Part shown: in pieces, positions 11,558 through 24,064 of the stretch
Layout: each line of letters starts with the position of its first letter
Position numbering within the stretch: position 1 is the stretch's first letter
Source of the DNA: Hyperoplus lanceolatus
Lineage: Eukaryota; Chordata; Actinopteri; Uranoscopiformes; Ammodytidae
Direction: 5' to 3'
Assembly: GCA_026929865.2 (NCBI GenBank)
Contig: CM049408.1
Coordinates: 1,116,001-1,180,000 of the forward strand
DNA length: 64,000 nucleotides
Notes under the pieces: model-generated
The model's input: only the letters and a program-made list of their open reading frames with translations
Told to the model about the DNA's origin: nothing
Databases searched by the model: none
Translations under genes and position numbers: made by a program

Positions 11558-12475
11558 TACTTAATCTCAGACTTGGACGAGGAGTTGAATTAACTTATTT
11601 TTTCCTTTTCTGTAGCTTACTCCATCTGTTTATGATTTTTTACATTATTATTATTTTTCAAAAACACATTGTCAAACATAATGACATCCTGAATCATGTT
11701 CAGTGTGATGGTGGGCAGACAAAGCTTTGGCCGTTTTATGACGTAGTTTTATATCAGAATTTTTCTGTATTAAAACTAAAACAACAATGCTTCACTAACC
11801 TTAACCAAGAAATGCCAGGGCTATACTGTATACTCTATACGACAGGATTACACATTTGAATCATTTTGAAGCCACGAAGAGGTGATAAAGTATTGCAAGA
11901 AGATCAGTAGGCTCGGTTATCCTTTAAAACATTGTCCCATTATGTCACTAGAAAAGGTTATTCAGGTGGAATTATGATTCCACCAAAGTCAATTTGATAA
12001 GTTGTGTATGCATTTAATAATGATAATTCCTATAGCATTTTGATGCTATAGGAAATATGTTTTTCAGCAGAGGAACCCTTTCTATCATTGGCCTTTAATT
12101 GGTTTTCCTCTGACACCGCTTCGGGACAAAGGAATTCTCTTCACACTGCTACGTTATATAGACTCTACTTGGTCAGCTCTGAGAATAAATAGCTTTCTTA
12201 TTCTTCCTTATGTCCAATGCTTTGTAATAGCTGGAGATCTAAAAAAACAAAAAAAAAAAAAAAAAAGGTAATTTCATGCCTGAGTCATATGCTCCATTGC
12301 TCAGTCTCACTCCCTGGTCTTATTGATTGAGTGTGTGTGCACTGGTGTGTGTCAGGGAGGCCTGCTGGAGGAGATAATTCACTGATCATCATCTGCCCAT
12401 TGTCACACTTTAATTCATTCATTTCAGACGCTCACTCACTCACCCACCAACACACACATACTATACTACATATAC

Positions 12476-12510
<35 letters not shown>

Positions 12511-14087
12511 ATATACACAGTTAATGTTATATAAAATGTAATATAATATGTAGCCTACACACAATATATATATAAATATATACAAAATATACTGAGTGTG
12601 TGCGCACATATGTGTGTGTGTGTGTGTTGGGTATCCATCTCCCTGCTATCAGTGTGTACTAACCCTTTCTCCTCATGTTAGTGTGCAGTCTGCAGTCTGC
12701 TGATAGCGCTCCTATTGCATGTTGAAAGGCTGTTATTGTCCAGACGAGGCAGGGAGCTGAAAGTAACTTGTCACATTGTGGGCTACACCCTGCTCTCCCA
12801 TCTCCCTCTCCTCCACTATGTGATATGATTTATGTTGATATGATTTATGCTTTATGTTATCAGCAGAAATGTTGCAGGGGAAGCTTTGGAAGCAGTGTGT
12901 TTGTATTCAGACAGCTATTGCGCATGTGTATCATCACCATCCTGCAAGTTTAAGTCTTTATTTGTCAATTACACACACGCAAGGCAAGTCACACGCGGTG
13001 TGCCAGCCACTCCCCCTCTGACGGAAGACCAGATTAATATGAATGACCAACAAATGAATCAATTAGCTGGCTAAAGGTTGACATAATTCTAAATGTAAAA
13101 TGTTTCCATTTCCTGAGAAGGAGATGTGTAGTTGTAGTGCTTTCCGTGTCTGTCTGTGACATAGCTGACATAGACAAAGTGTCAGTGAACATTCAGCAGG
13201 ACTTTCAGCCATGTCGCCATGTTTCCTTAGCATTAACCATGGAGGTATTGATACATCACTATCTAGTCATCATAGAGGAGATAGCCTACAACTTCTTTTT
13301 TATAAAGATAAGATTCTTTGTAAACACAATAGCTTTTCAAATTTTTATTTTTGAATAGTTGTGACCAAAACCTCAGTCCTTTACATCATGACAAAGTTGC
13401 TGTCTTGCTTAAAAAAGAAAAGAAAATAATATGTATGGATAAGCTGAATTTTTCATTTTTAATCAACTTTGCTCAACAAATTAGATATTTTGTTACTATT
13501 ATTCCTTTGAAAATGTTGGGGGTTTTTACTCAATGACTTACTACAAAGCCAGATGGCTGCTGGGGTCGAGTGAAATTCAACATTTATTCCATGCTGTTGA
13601 TGAGTTGAGAAAGACAAGTGAGTGAGAGAAGAGGAAAATATCATGTTCCATATTCGCCTGAGCACCTAAAGGTAGAAGTTCATTAAGTGTCAAATCTGAT
13701 GGTGGATTATGGGTAATCTCAGCCATCCCCCTCAGTCTATCCACTCAGTCATGGCTGCACTGACATGTATAGAAAACAGAGAGAATGTGTCTGCTTTGTG
13801 TTTGGATGGGCCCAAAATAAAGCTAGACTGAGGGTGTTTTTTCTTGGCCAGAGAATTAGTGAAAAAAAGGGCATTCAATTTTCCACTTGAGCAGATTTCA
13901 ATTTACACACCCATCCCCCTCCATGAGTCCATCCACCCGTTGTTATTGATAGCATTTAGGGCGAGTGTGATAAAAGATGGGACACTTGGTCTTTTTCAGT
14001 CATTCATTTTACATCACTGGCAGGACACTCACTCATATGGAAACTGTGTCTTTTACAAACCAGCAGCATTATGGCAAGGGATGAACA

Positions 14088-14090
<3 letters not shown>
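10374..14090. other. neurexin intron, low-complexity rich
   Basis: No exon is recognised. It holds a GT tract (11497-11556), an A run (about 12241-12266), TG tracts (about 12480-12508 and 12609-12628) and a short CA tract near 11334-11349. Open frames at 12331-12534, 12847-13074 and elsewhere match nothing I know. Confidence 0.5.
11497..11556. repeat. (GT)n microsatellite
   Basis: A GT tract with a few GC variants at its start. Confidence 0.95.
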
Positions 14091-14151
<61 letters not shown>

Positions 14152-14205
14152 TTAGACACTCATATGCGCACACACACACACTCACACTCACACACACACA
14201 CACAC
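14091..14205. repeat. (TA)n followed by (CA)n compound microsatellite
   Basis: A pure TA tract to about 14143, then a short spacer and CA repeats to 14205. It abuts a Tc1-type transposon end. Confidence 0.9.
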
Positions 14206-14360
14206 GGAGCATACGGAAAGTATTCACAGCGCTTCACTTTTTCCACATTTCGTTATATTGCAGCCTGGAATAACGCTGGATTAAATAAATAAAAATGTCC
14301 TCAAAATTCTACACATGATACCCCATAATGATAACTTAATAAAAGTTTGTTTGATTTATT
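14206..14360. mobile_element. Tc1-like transposon end fragment
   Basis: The block starting CGGAGCATACGGAAAGTATT, followed by CACAGCGCTTCACTTTTTCC and ACCCCATAATGATAAC, matches the terminus of a common teleost Tc1/mariner family as I remember it. The opposite end and transposase are absent. Confidence 0.6.
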
Positions 14361-14395
14361 TATTTGTTAAAATAGAAAACGAAAATATAATAATG

Positions 14396-14429
<34 letters not shown>

Positions 14430-14450
14430 TATATTACATTTATATAGCAC

Positions 14451-14515
<65 letters not shown>

Positions 14516-14532
14516 TATATATATATATATAT
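14396..14532. repeat. (AAT)n and (TA)n tracts
   Basis: An AAT trinucleotide run (about 14396-14426) followed by two TA runs (about 14455-14508 and 14511-14532). Confidence 0.9.
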
Positions 14533-15062
14533 CAGTGATTCTTGAGAAGTGGGACAAAACAGGGTGCAATGTTGAAAAAATACAGGTTTCAGCAAATTAA
14601 ATTACAGGTTTATATCCAACATATACTAAGCTACTGAGCTAAGGTTTGACACAACCTCCCAGCTTTTGTTTTTTTTACCGTCATTGGCCACCGTCAGATG
14701 TCAACTCCGTCAGAGTTCCTGTCTGACGGCAGGGGCGGGCCGTCCATTGAGGCAAACCAGGCAATTGCCTGGAGCCCCGGGGCCCCATAAGCCCCTTTGG
14801 GGCACCCAAAATGCCCTCTTTATATTTTGCCCCATATCTATTGTTTTAAAAAAAAAATCTCTTCACAATAGTATCATCGGGATGTCTAATTACTCGCGTT
14901 TTGACGGCCTTTCTGCCAACCGTGCACCCCCCTTCAGTCTGCACTACATGGACTATTCCATTACACATTACGCTCATGACGCTGCACGTTCACGCGTAAA
15001 TCCAAAAAAGTAAATAGCGGGGGAAGAGAGAGACGAGATAAAACTAACCTGCCTATACCAAA

Positions 15063-15170
15063 ATGAAGCGAACATACGAGAGCGGGTCACAAAACAAAGA
15101 GAAGAAAGACCAAAGTCAGGACTTAATATCAAAGCTGCCGAAGCTATTAAGCTTTTTTACAGCACCCAGC
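15063..15170 (+). pseudogene. hAT transposase N-terminal remnant
   Basis: It reads MKRTYESGSQNKEKKDQSQD then LISKLPKLLSFF, the charged start and KLP..FF motif typical of fish hAT (ZMYM1-like) transposases. The frame stays open to 15509 but soon stops resembling the family, and no BED finger, DDE core or dimerisation domain follows. It is a dead remnant inside the 14730-18535 element. Confidence 0.6.
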
Positions 15171-17518
15171 GCGTTTTCCAAGTTGTGTTTATTTTCTTTT
15201 TTTAATCGGGTGGAACACTGGCTGTGCTCTCGGAAGCGGCCGGGGCGTTTGTGCTCTTGGAGAGAGAACGCTTTGTGTGGAGAGAAAAAAGAGGCACGGG
15301 ACATCGACGAAGCTGATTCAAAGCCTCAAATCATTATGTTGCCAGTCAACGTGTCAGAGGCAGGAATCGGCAGAGCGATCGACTTTTACTGTGGCTTTTT
15401 AGCTGCTGCAGTTGTGCTGAGGAGAGATTGCCAACTGCGCTGTCCTTTTACGCACCAGCACTGCTGCTGTAATGTTCAGATTTCCTCATTTGCATCAAAG
15501 CTCCAATGATTTTAAGAATGAGATGCTTTATTTAAACGCTGTCCATGTGATGGTGGTGATTGTCACTTTGTGAGCTGTAAACTGAAACCAACGGAGATCT
15601 CAGAGGGCTTCCCCTCGACAACGTTAACGTGCCCCGGTTATCATTTCAGCCTTAAACCACGGCGTTGATAGCTTTCGTTTCAGCACTAGGCTGTGTGATT
15701 AACTATGAGCATTAAATAAATGCTGCGTCTCAGATGCCGAGGACAGCAGCGAGGATGACCCGCTATGCACCGAACCAGAGTATAGGAGAGATGACAGCGA
15801 GAGCGATCACAGCGGGGCAGAGGAATTTGCGGGTGAAGAATAGTCTGTAGTGAACACAGAGTTCGGTCTATTTGCACTATCCTACTGTTTATTTGCAATG
15901 AAGAAAAGTGTTTTTTTCAATGCGTTTTTATTTTCGTACATTATTTAAATAAATAAAATGTATTGAGTTGAGTTTTGAAAAACGGGGGGTTCGTCTTATA
16001 ATCGGGGTTGTCTTATACTCGGACCAATACGGGTACAGTGTTTTTTCTCCACACAATAAAGACGTGTAAATAAACATTTCCTTTGTAAAATTTAGAATCA
16101 AAAACTTGAATTTTAATTAATAAATAAATGGAGGCTATTCAAAATGAAGTGAAGTTATCGTCTTCTACGCATGTGCGCACCTAGTTTGTGGCCTCTACAT
16201 TCATTCTCGCAATTTATTTAAAATGACTGGCGTTCTAATTTTATTTCCATAACCTGTGTTATGATGATGGGGTTGTTTGCTCCACGGTCATTTAAACTTG
16301 CTGCAATAGTTGTTCAACGTGACTCAAAATATTAGGCTATAATATTTTCCCCATTTTATCTGCTTTCTGCCCCTTGTTGTGATCGTGATTATTTTATTAT
16401 GTGTGTTCTGGTCATTTGAGCATGATTGAACATGAAACCTTTAATATAGCTATAAAAAAGCTTGTTGCATTTTTTTTTTATGTGTGGGGGTGTGTCAACC
16501 TGGTTGGGACATAGAAGGGGGTGCGCGGCTAAAAAAGTTTGGGAACCGCTGGTCTACATCATTAACCGGTAACGTTCCAGCTCCTACTGTCAATCCAACA
16601 GGTGGCTCTGGCTCAGCCAGCAGCTATGCTAATGACGTGAATGTGTGTCAACAAACTGATGGAGATAATTAATGGTGCAACTGATCACGGTTGATCCGTG
16701 GTCCATTCGGACCAACTCTCACGGTTTGGGACCCACGTGAACCGCGGATTGGATGCATATATGCTAAAAAAAAAAGACGCCTGTGTGTTCACGTGATCGG
16801 CGATCGTGTATTACAGAACAGTTAGTGGCGATCGGGGCCAGCCTCTAGGTCTACTGTAGGCTACTGACAAAAATCACACAACACATTGCCTGTATTTTTG
16901 TAAGAATATTTAGGCCTATTAGTTTAGTCTATATTTGGCTGCTCCACTTTAAGTCAGCCCAGCCAGGCGATAGTTAAGTTTCAATTTCGTTTTCACCACC
17001 ATGTGTAACAGCTGTTCAGAACAACAGCTGATAGGCTTGCGACAGCAGGAGTCAGTCTAAAGCCATCAATGATCAATTTAAGTAAAAAAGCAAAATAAAG
17101 CTATCTCTTCCTTCCTCTATCTGTGTATATTTCTCTCTCCCCTGCACACTTAGTCACTACTATCCATGCTTAAAGAAGGCAGGGTTATAACCTAATTTTT
17201 TTTTTTAATATTTGAAGATTTTATTTCAAATAGGCCTAGACTCTGTGGACACAGGCTATGTTGTAATTCACTGTGTATTTAAAAAATAAAACAACACATT
17301 TAATTGAAAGCAAAGTCATATTGGTCTCTAGAATTTTATCCAGGTTAGTGGCAATCATCAACTTCCTGTCAGAGAGAAAGCTTCCTCTGCGTGGCCCCTC
17401 TGACACACTTAATGAAGACTAGGCAATGGACATGTCATGGGTCAGGTTCAGTTATTGGCTCAGTTTGACCCTGTGATGTGGGATCCTCTTAGACCAATCC
17501 AAGCTAAGAAAGCCTCTG

Positions 17519-18369
17519 GGCCTATCCGAAAAGTCTTTTTTGCATAGGAAATTTCCTTTCCTATCGAGATGAACTGGAAGTACTCGGCGGATAGGTGATC
17601 CGAATTCTCCAAATGCTTAGGAAAGGAGCCTCGATTCATCCTTTAACCCTCCTTTAGCATAGGTTACTCCTGACCAACCTATGCTAAAGGAAAGGAGATA
17701 GTGGTATCCCATAATCCTTTACGGCGGCAAGATTTAAAGCAACAGGCCACCGCCGGAGTTTACAGACTCTACACGAATACGAACGAGAGGTAAAACAGAA
17801 GAGAGGAGAGGAGAAGAGAAGAGAGGAAGATTTAACTCGGCTAAAACAAAATACCCCCCTCCCCTCCCACATTAAGATAATAAAGAACTCATAAAAGACC
17901 AACATCATAATAGTTATTTTCGTAGCACATCATTTACACCATAAGAAAATAAAATACCAACTTCACATTTAATGAAGTTACTGGGGGCAGTTCATTTCAA
18001 CATCAACAAAAGTGCAGCCTCTCTTTATTCCACATGTGAATTGGGATATATGGGAGTGATTCTCACTCTGTTGGCGACAACCTGATAAAAATCAATATGA
18101 AAAGAACGCATGGATCAAACGAGCGCTTGTTGTAGTCAATTTTCGGAGAATAGTGTAGTTTTACGCTAGTGACTCACGTCAGCAATACTCGCCGTCGCGC
18201 AATGACGTCGGTTAGGAAAAGTGGTGTCGAATTCATTTGAAACAGTGCTGTCCTTTCCTATGTTCGATAGGAAGCACCTTTCATCTCTCCTTAACCCCGA
18301 TGACGTTTAGGGGTTAAGGCATAGGAAAGGAGGCTTATAGGTTAGGAGATTGGACTTTTCGGATAGGCC
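17519..18369. mobile_element. nested MITE inside the hAT element
   Basis: The ends GGCCTATCCGAAAAGTC and GACTTTTCGGATAGGCC are perfect 17-bp inverted repeats. The flanks are CTCTG (17514-17518) and CTCTG (18370-18374), a candidate 5-bp duplication. The interior of about 850 bp is non-coding and contains GATAGGAAA motifs repeated near both ends. Confidence 0.8.
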
Positions 18370-18844
18370 CTCTGACACGTACCTGAGTAGTCTCATCCAA
18401 AATGAAAAAAAGCTAGTGACTTTTGTTCATCCCTTGTATGGAGTATATCAGTGCGCGCGATATAAGGTACATTAGATGCAAGGGCCCCCAAATGACTGTT
18501 CGCCTGGAGCCCCAAAATGGCTAAGTTCGCCACTGTCTGACGGTGTTGACATATTTAACGTTTCTTAAACATAACAAATGGAATTGATCTAGTAGCCATT
18601 TGGTTTTTCTCTTGATGTTAGGTGCTAGTATGAACTACTTCAGGAAACTAAAATGATCAAACATTTTCAAATAACTTCTTCAGAAATTGTAAGTCGGTGT
18701 TGTTGACATATGGTTTTGACACAGGACTTTCAAGATTCGGACTGTAAAATATTCTGAAACTACAACACTTATCAGAGCATATCTGACTCTAATGTACTCT
18801 GCAGAGGTAGAATTTGACAAGACGTCCTTCAAGGTGAAAGCTGC

Positions 18845-18986
<142 letters not shown>

Positions 18987-19239
18987 TATCTCACAAAAGT
19001 GAGTACACCCCTAACATTTCTTCAAATATTTCATTATATCTTTCCATGCGACAACACTGAATAAATGACACTTTGATACAATGTAAAGTAGTCAGTGTAC
19101 AGCTTGTATAACAGTGTAAAGTTACTGTCCCCTCAAAATAACTCGACACACAGCCATTAATGTCTAAAGTGTTGGCAACAAAAGTGAGTACACCCCTAAG
19201 AAAAAATTTCCAAATTGGGCCCAAAGTGTCAATATTTTG

Positions 19240-20110
19240 TTTTGCCATCATTATTTTCTATCACTGCCTTAACCCTCTTGGGCATGCAGTTCACTAGAGC
19301 TTCACAGGTGGCAACTGGAACCCTCTTCTACCCATTCATGACGACATCAAGGAGCTGGTGGATATTAGAGTCCTTGCGCTCCTCCATCTCCCGTTTGAGG
19401 ATGCCCAAAAGATGCTCAATAGGGTTTAAGACTGGAGACATGCTTGGCCAGTCCATAACCTTTACCCTCAGCTTCTTTAGCAAGCCAGTGGTCATTCGGA
19501 GGTGTGTTTGGGGTCGTTATCATGTTGCAGTACTGCCCTGCGGCCCAGTTTATGAAGGGAGGGGATCATGCTCTGCTTCAGTATGTCACAGTACATGTTA
19601 GAATTCAATGAACTGTAGATCCCCAGTGCTGGCAGCACTCATGCAGCCCCAGACCATGACACTCCAACCACCATGCTTGACTCTAGGCAAGACACACTTG
19701 TCTTTGTACTCCTCACCTGGTTGCCGCTCCACACTCTTAACACCATCTGAACCAAATAAATGTATTTTGGTCTCATCAGACCACAGGACATGGTTGCAGT
19801 AATCCATGTCCATAGTCTGTTTGTCTTCAGCAAACTTTTTGTGGGGTTTCTTGTGCATCATCTTTAGAATAGGCTTCCTTCTGGGATGACAGCCATGCAG
19901 ACCAGTATGATGCAGAGTGCGGCGTATGGTCTGAGCACTGACAGGTTGACCCCCCACCCCTTCAAGCCCTTCAGCAATGCTGGCAGCACTCATACGTCTA
20001 TTTTCCAAAGCCAACCTCTGTGTACGACGCTGACCACGTGCACTCAACCTTCGTAAACTGGGCCGCAGGGTGGTATTGCAACATGATAACGACCCCAAAC
20101 ACACCTCCAA
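19240..20110 (-). pseudogene. Tc1 transposase, N-terminus lost
   Basis: On the minus strand the frame from about 20050 reads the second helix-turn-helix and linker (RMSAASIAEGLEG, TIRRTLHHTGLHG) and then the first catalytic region VLWSDETKIHLFGSDG, to 19598. The C-terminal part containing PIEHLLGILKREMEERK follows on the same strand to about 19240 after frame breaks. The first ~70 residues (first DNA-binding helix-turn-helix) are missing because an inverted C-terminal copy occupies that place. It cannot encode a working transposase. Confidence 0.8.
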
Positions 20111-20149
20111 GACGACCAGTGGCTTGCTAAAAAGCTGAGGGTAAAGGTT

Positions 20150-20449
20150 ATGGCCTGGCCAAGCATGTCTCCAGACCTAAACCCTATTGAGCATCTTTGG
20201 GGCATCCTCAAACAGAAGTTGGAGGAGCGCAAGGTCTTTAATACCCACCAGCTCTGTGATGCTGTCATAAATGGGTGGAAGAGGGTTCCAGTTGCAACCT
20301 GTGAAGCTCTAGTGAACTACATGCCCAAGAGGGTTAAGGCAGTGATAGAAAATAATGGTGGCCACACAAAATATTTACACTTTGGGCCCGATTTGTACAT
20401 TTTTTCTAAGGGGTGTACTCACTTTTGTTGCCAGCAGTTTAGACATTAA
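20150..20449 (+). pseudogene. inverted copy of the Tc1 transposase C-terminus
   Basis: Open plus-strand frame [20 protein letters not shown] and KQKLEERKVFNTHQLCDAV, continuing to YMPKRVKAVIENNGG. This is the C-terminal third of a Tc1 transposase, with the DPN-E style catalytic end, in the orientation opposite to the main transposase remnant. It is the right arm of the foldback structure. Confidence 0.8.
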
Positions 20450-20642
20450 TGGCTGTGTGTCGAGTTATTTTGAGGGGACAGTAAATTTACACTGTTATAC
20501 AAGCTGTACACTGACTACTTTACATTGTATCAAAGTGTCATTTCTTCAATGTTGTCCCATGGAAAGATATAAAGAAAAATGTGAAGAAATGTGAGGGGTG
20601 TACTCACTTTTGTGAGATACTGTATATATATATATATATATA

Positions 20643-21587
20643 GGGGAGAACGGGGGAATCTGAGGCATCGGGTAATGTGAGCCACCCCCTGTATCTAGGC
20701 AACTGAAAACATTTGTGGTCATGTGAGATATGTGTTTTCAAGCCCCACTCATTTCCCCATGGCCCTGATAGAGAGGACCTCATGGTGCTGTGGTAAGCAT
20801 GTTTTTTTCACCAAAATAGGTATTTTGCATGTAAAAGTTAATTTTCTTGCTGTCAACATAATCAACTGTTGTGCCAAAGCAAACGTATTCACGTAGAAAA
20901 ACTCATCCTACGTGTTGATGAACTACCAACATATGAAACCATGTGCTGATGATAACTGAAGATTAGCCTGAAATGCTAAGAGGCGTAGTTTTTTCTCAAA
21001 TTGTGGTGGTGGGGGAAAGTGAGCCACTGTCTCACTTTCCCCCACCATGAGGCACAAGTTAAGTTTAGTCTTAAACATATTTCAATGTAATATTACATAA
21101 CATGTGTTTTATTTTAATGTCATACACATTGTAGAAAAGCCATCATGCCAAGGAAATACACCAGGAAGACGACCTGGGGCAACCACACGGAAAGAGTACC
21201 TTCTCATCTTTCCCTGTAACCTTCAGGGCTGGAATGTAGAGTATGCCTAGTTGTATGTATGACAGGCTGATGTTATAATCCAGTTGGGTCTTCTCCTGTG
21301 TTCTGAGTCCCAGGCTGTTCTCGCTGGTTCTGATTTTCCTATGCTTTGACCCCCAGACACTAGCTGGCTCTAAGGGTCCTACAGCTGGGGTAAAGTGAGC
21401 CACATGACAACTTTTTTTAAAACAATCATATTTTTTCTGGCCTTTGTCTTGAAAACATTCTGCTAATGCCCATTTCTAGGAAACATCCTGAATTAATGGG
21501 AAATGTGTAAATTTGAGTGATAAATCATTTTAGCTCCCTTAGAGGGGAGCAAATGTAAAAGGTGGCTCAGATTACCCCGTTCTCCCA
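20643..21587. mobile_element. non-autonomous element with GGGGAGAACGGGG ends
   Basis: The left end GGGGAGAACGGGGGAATCTG faces the right end CAGATTACCCCGTTCTCCC, an inverted repeat of about 20 bp. It is inserted in TA-rich DNA, consistent with a TA target. The motif GTGAGCCAC recurs several times inside. The interior (about 945 bp) is non-coding. It shares its termini with the element at 24065-25003 and the fragment at 51722-51836. Confidence 0.75.
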
Positions 21588-21599
21588 TATGTATATATA

Positions 21600-22140
21600 C
21601 TGTATATATGCTTATGCTCAATACTTGTGGCACCTTTGGCAGCAATTACAGCCTCAAGTCTTTGTGAATATGGAGCCACAAGCTTGGCACACCTATCTTT
21701 GGCCAGTTTCGCCCATTCCTCTTTACAGAATCAGGTTGGATGGGGAGCGTCTGTGCACAGCCATTTTCTGATCCCTCCAGAGATGTTCAATGGGATTCAA
21801 GTGTGGGCTCTGGCTGGGCCACTCTAGGACATTCACAGAGTTGTCCTGAAGCCACTCCCTCCATATCTTGACTGTGTGCTGAGGGTTGTTGTCCTGTTGA
21901 AAGATGAATCGTCGCCCCAGTCTGAGGTCAAGAGCGCTCTGGAGCAGGTTTTCTTCCATGTCTCTGTACATTGCTGCATTCATCTTTCCCTCAATCCTGA
22001 CTAGTCTCCCAGTTCCTGCCACTGAAAAACATCCCCACAGCATGATGCTGCCACCACCATGCTTCACTGTAGGGATGGTATTGGCCAGCTGATGAGCGGT
22101 GCCTGGTTTCCTCCAAACTTAACACTTGGCATTCAGGTCA
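21600..22140 (-). pseudogene. Tc1-like transposase fragment
   Basis: The minus-strand frame 22067-21723 reads [20 protein letters not shown], then [20 protein letters not shown] and [15 protein letters not shown], the DDE-transposase middle and end of a Tc1 family different from the neighbouring element. Continuation into a C-terminal tail is seen down to about 21610. The N-terminal half and left inverted repeat are missing. Confidence 0.8.
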
Positions 22141-22876
22141 AAAGGTTTGGGTACACTAGTCTGTCAAGGGGGGAAGAAAGGAGAAGAATAGAGAAGGAGG
22201 GGGAAGAGGACATAATGAGAAAGTAAAGAGAAAAAGAGAGGAAACATGAAACATTTAGGGAAAATGAAGTGATTATTAATTTTTCTACCTCAGAACGTAG
22301 CCTACAAAACAGTTTTCATAACACATTTGAAAATTTCCAATACTTTACAGATTTCAATCTATCATCACCAAATTTTGTACATAGCCACAGGGGACCGACA
22401 TACACACATGTATAAAGTTTTAGCGAGATAGCTCAAGAAACATGGTCGTAGTTGACGAAAACATCTTCCCAAGAATTGGACTTTGCTGCTTATTTGCCAC
22501 GATGGCAACTGGATGATCGGCCCCAAACTTGGGACTCGTCTTCAGAAAGAGCGCAGCGGCAGTTTTTGTAATCGTTTGAAATAAAGATTTCATTAATTCA
22601 TTCATTCATGCTTAAAAGGCAGCTTGCCTAGGATTCTGTAACTCAGTATTGGTGTCATGTGAAGAGACAATAAATACCATGAGTGGTGCTTAAATGTGAT
22701 CACTGTGTCATGCCTCCCTTTATCCATCTAAAAGCCACCGCCCGGCCTTCTGACAAAAGCAATGTGATGAAAGTTCTGCGTATATTTCTAGAGGAACTTG
22801 AGAAAAGTAAATTGACATGGACTGACATGTTTGCAAAAATAAAAATAATTGTCATACCATCCTTGTCCGGTTACAG
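22141..22876. other. neurexin intron
   Basis: Non-coding. No repeat family is recognised in 22141-22860 except a purine-rich stretch at 22165-22260. It ends in a plausible acceptor (CCGGTTACAG). Confidence 0.5.
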
Positions 22877-23170
22877 GTGGTGTATAAGAACAATGACATC
22901 CGTCTTGAACTGTCCCGTCTGGCTCGAATAGTGGACCCTAAGATGAAGATCCAGGGAGAGGTTTCCTACAAGTGTGAGAACGTGGCCACCTTGGACCCCA
23001 TCTCCTTTGAGACTCCGGAGGCCTACATCAGCCTGCCCAAGTGGAACACCAAGCGCATGGGATCCATCTCCTTTGACTTTCGCACCACCGAGCCCAACGG
23101 CCTCATCCTCTTCACCCACGGCAAACCCCAGGAGCGCAAAGACACAGCACGCAGCCAGAAGAACACCAAG
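22877..23170 (+). CDS. nrxn3: neurexin-3 exon, end of LNS2 and start of LNS3
   Basis: Exactly 98 codons, phase 0 at both ends, from [20 protein letters not shown] to [17 protein letters not shown]. The acceptor is TTACAG and the donor GTCAGT at 23171. It closes LNS2 (RLELSRLA) and opens LNS3 ([20 protein letters not shown]). The tail PQERKD..RSQKNTK and the segment LARIVD are, as I remember the human paralogs, neurexin-3 specific, whereas neurexin-1 has a different, HQKDAKH-like segment. This exon gives the best evidence for the paralog call. The frame is intact. Confidence 0.96.
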
Positions 23171-23789
23171 GTCAGTCTAGATGATAACATGCTCATTTTA
23201 ACCTTTATAAAATACCATCTTAATGAGATCTAAACACATTAGGTCAAAGAAAACCGGGACTGATTAATCCTCTTTGAAGACTTCCATAAGACTTCCATTT
23301 AAGGCAAAGCAGTTTTTTTTTCTCAGTACACTTTCTTTCAAAGGTTTTTTTTATTAAATTACACAGTTGCAAAACAATTGCAGTACAATGGAATTTTAAA
23401 TTTTTTCCCCTTTTTTTCCCCCCGAACATACCCCACCCATATCCCACCCTCATACCCAATTACAAACAATCCCAAATAATACATCATGTTAAAAAATGGC
23501 AGAAACGAAATACACACTTTAAGAAATAAAAATAAATAATCAATATGAAACAAAAAACAAAAAGAAATAAAATTGAATTAAATAAAAGAGGGGAGGGGGT
23601 AGCTACTCTTCTATTATTGTCGTCTGCTTTTTAAAATAATTTAAGAAGGGGCGCCAACTTTTGTGAAATTTAGTCTCAGATCCCTGGGTAGTGCAACGAA
23701 TTTTCTCCAGATTCATACATGACATAATGTCTCTAATCCAATGTGAGTGGGAAGGAGGAACAGGATCTTTCCACTTAAGTAAGATAACC

Positions 23790-24062
23790 CTACGAGCAAG
23801 TAAAGGCCAGTACCTTTAGCTTCACTTTAGGCAAGCACGAATTTGGAGCAATGCCAAAAATTGCAGTGAAAGGGTTCGGCTCAATTTGATGCTGAAATAC
23901 TTCAGAAATTGTTTGAAAAACTGATGTCCAGAACTCAGTCAAGGTGGGACACAACCAGTACATGTGAAAGAGTGATGCCGGTGCGCTCTTACAGCTATCA
24001 CAGGTCGGGTCTACATCGGGGAACATACAAGCTAATTTAGTTTTAGATATGTGGATACGATG
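23790..24062 (-). pseudogene. L1 ORF2 C-terminal end
   Basis: The minus strand reads HRIHISKTKLACMFPDVDPT, CDSCKSAPASLFHMYWLCPT and then LTEFWTSVFQTISEVF, the cysteine-rich C-terminal segment of L1 ORF2. It joins in frame to the piece at 25006-25330 once the MITE at 24065-25003 is excised. Confidence 0.8.
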
Positions 24063-24064
24063 TA

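Larger units (their letters stand above)
14730..18535 (+). mobile_element. hAT element, 3.8 kb, with 8-bp target duplication
   Basis: It begins CAGGGGCGGGC and ends GTTCGCCACTG, imperfect inverted ends of the CAG..CTG type seen in hAT transposons. It is flanked by TCTGACGG at 14722-14729 and TCTGACGG at 18536-18543. Near both ends the sequence reads CCTGGAGCCCC, a shared subterminal motif. A transposase remnant starts at 15063 and another MITE is nested at 17519-18369. The stretch near 16470-16560 (GGGAACCGCTGGTCTA) looks like a further nested hAT tip. It is clearly inactive. Confidence 0.85.
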
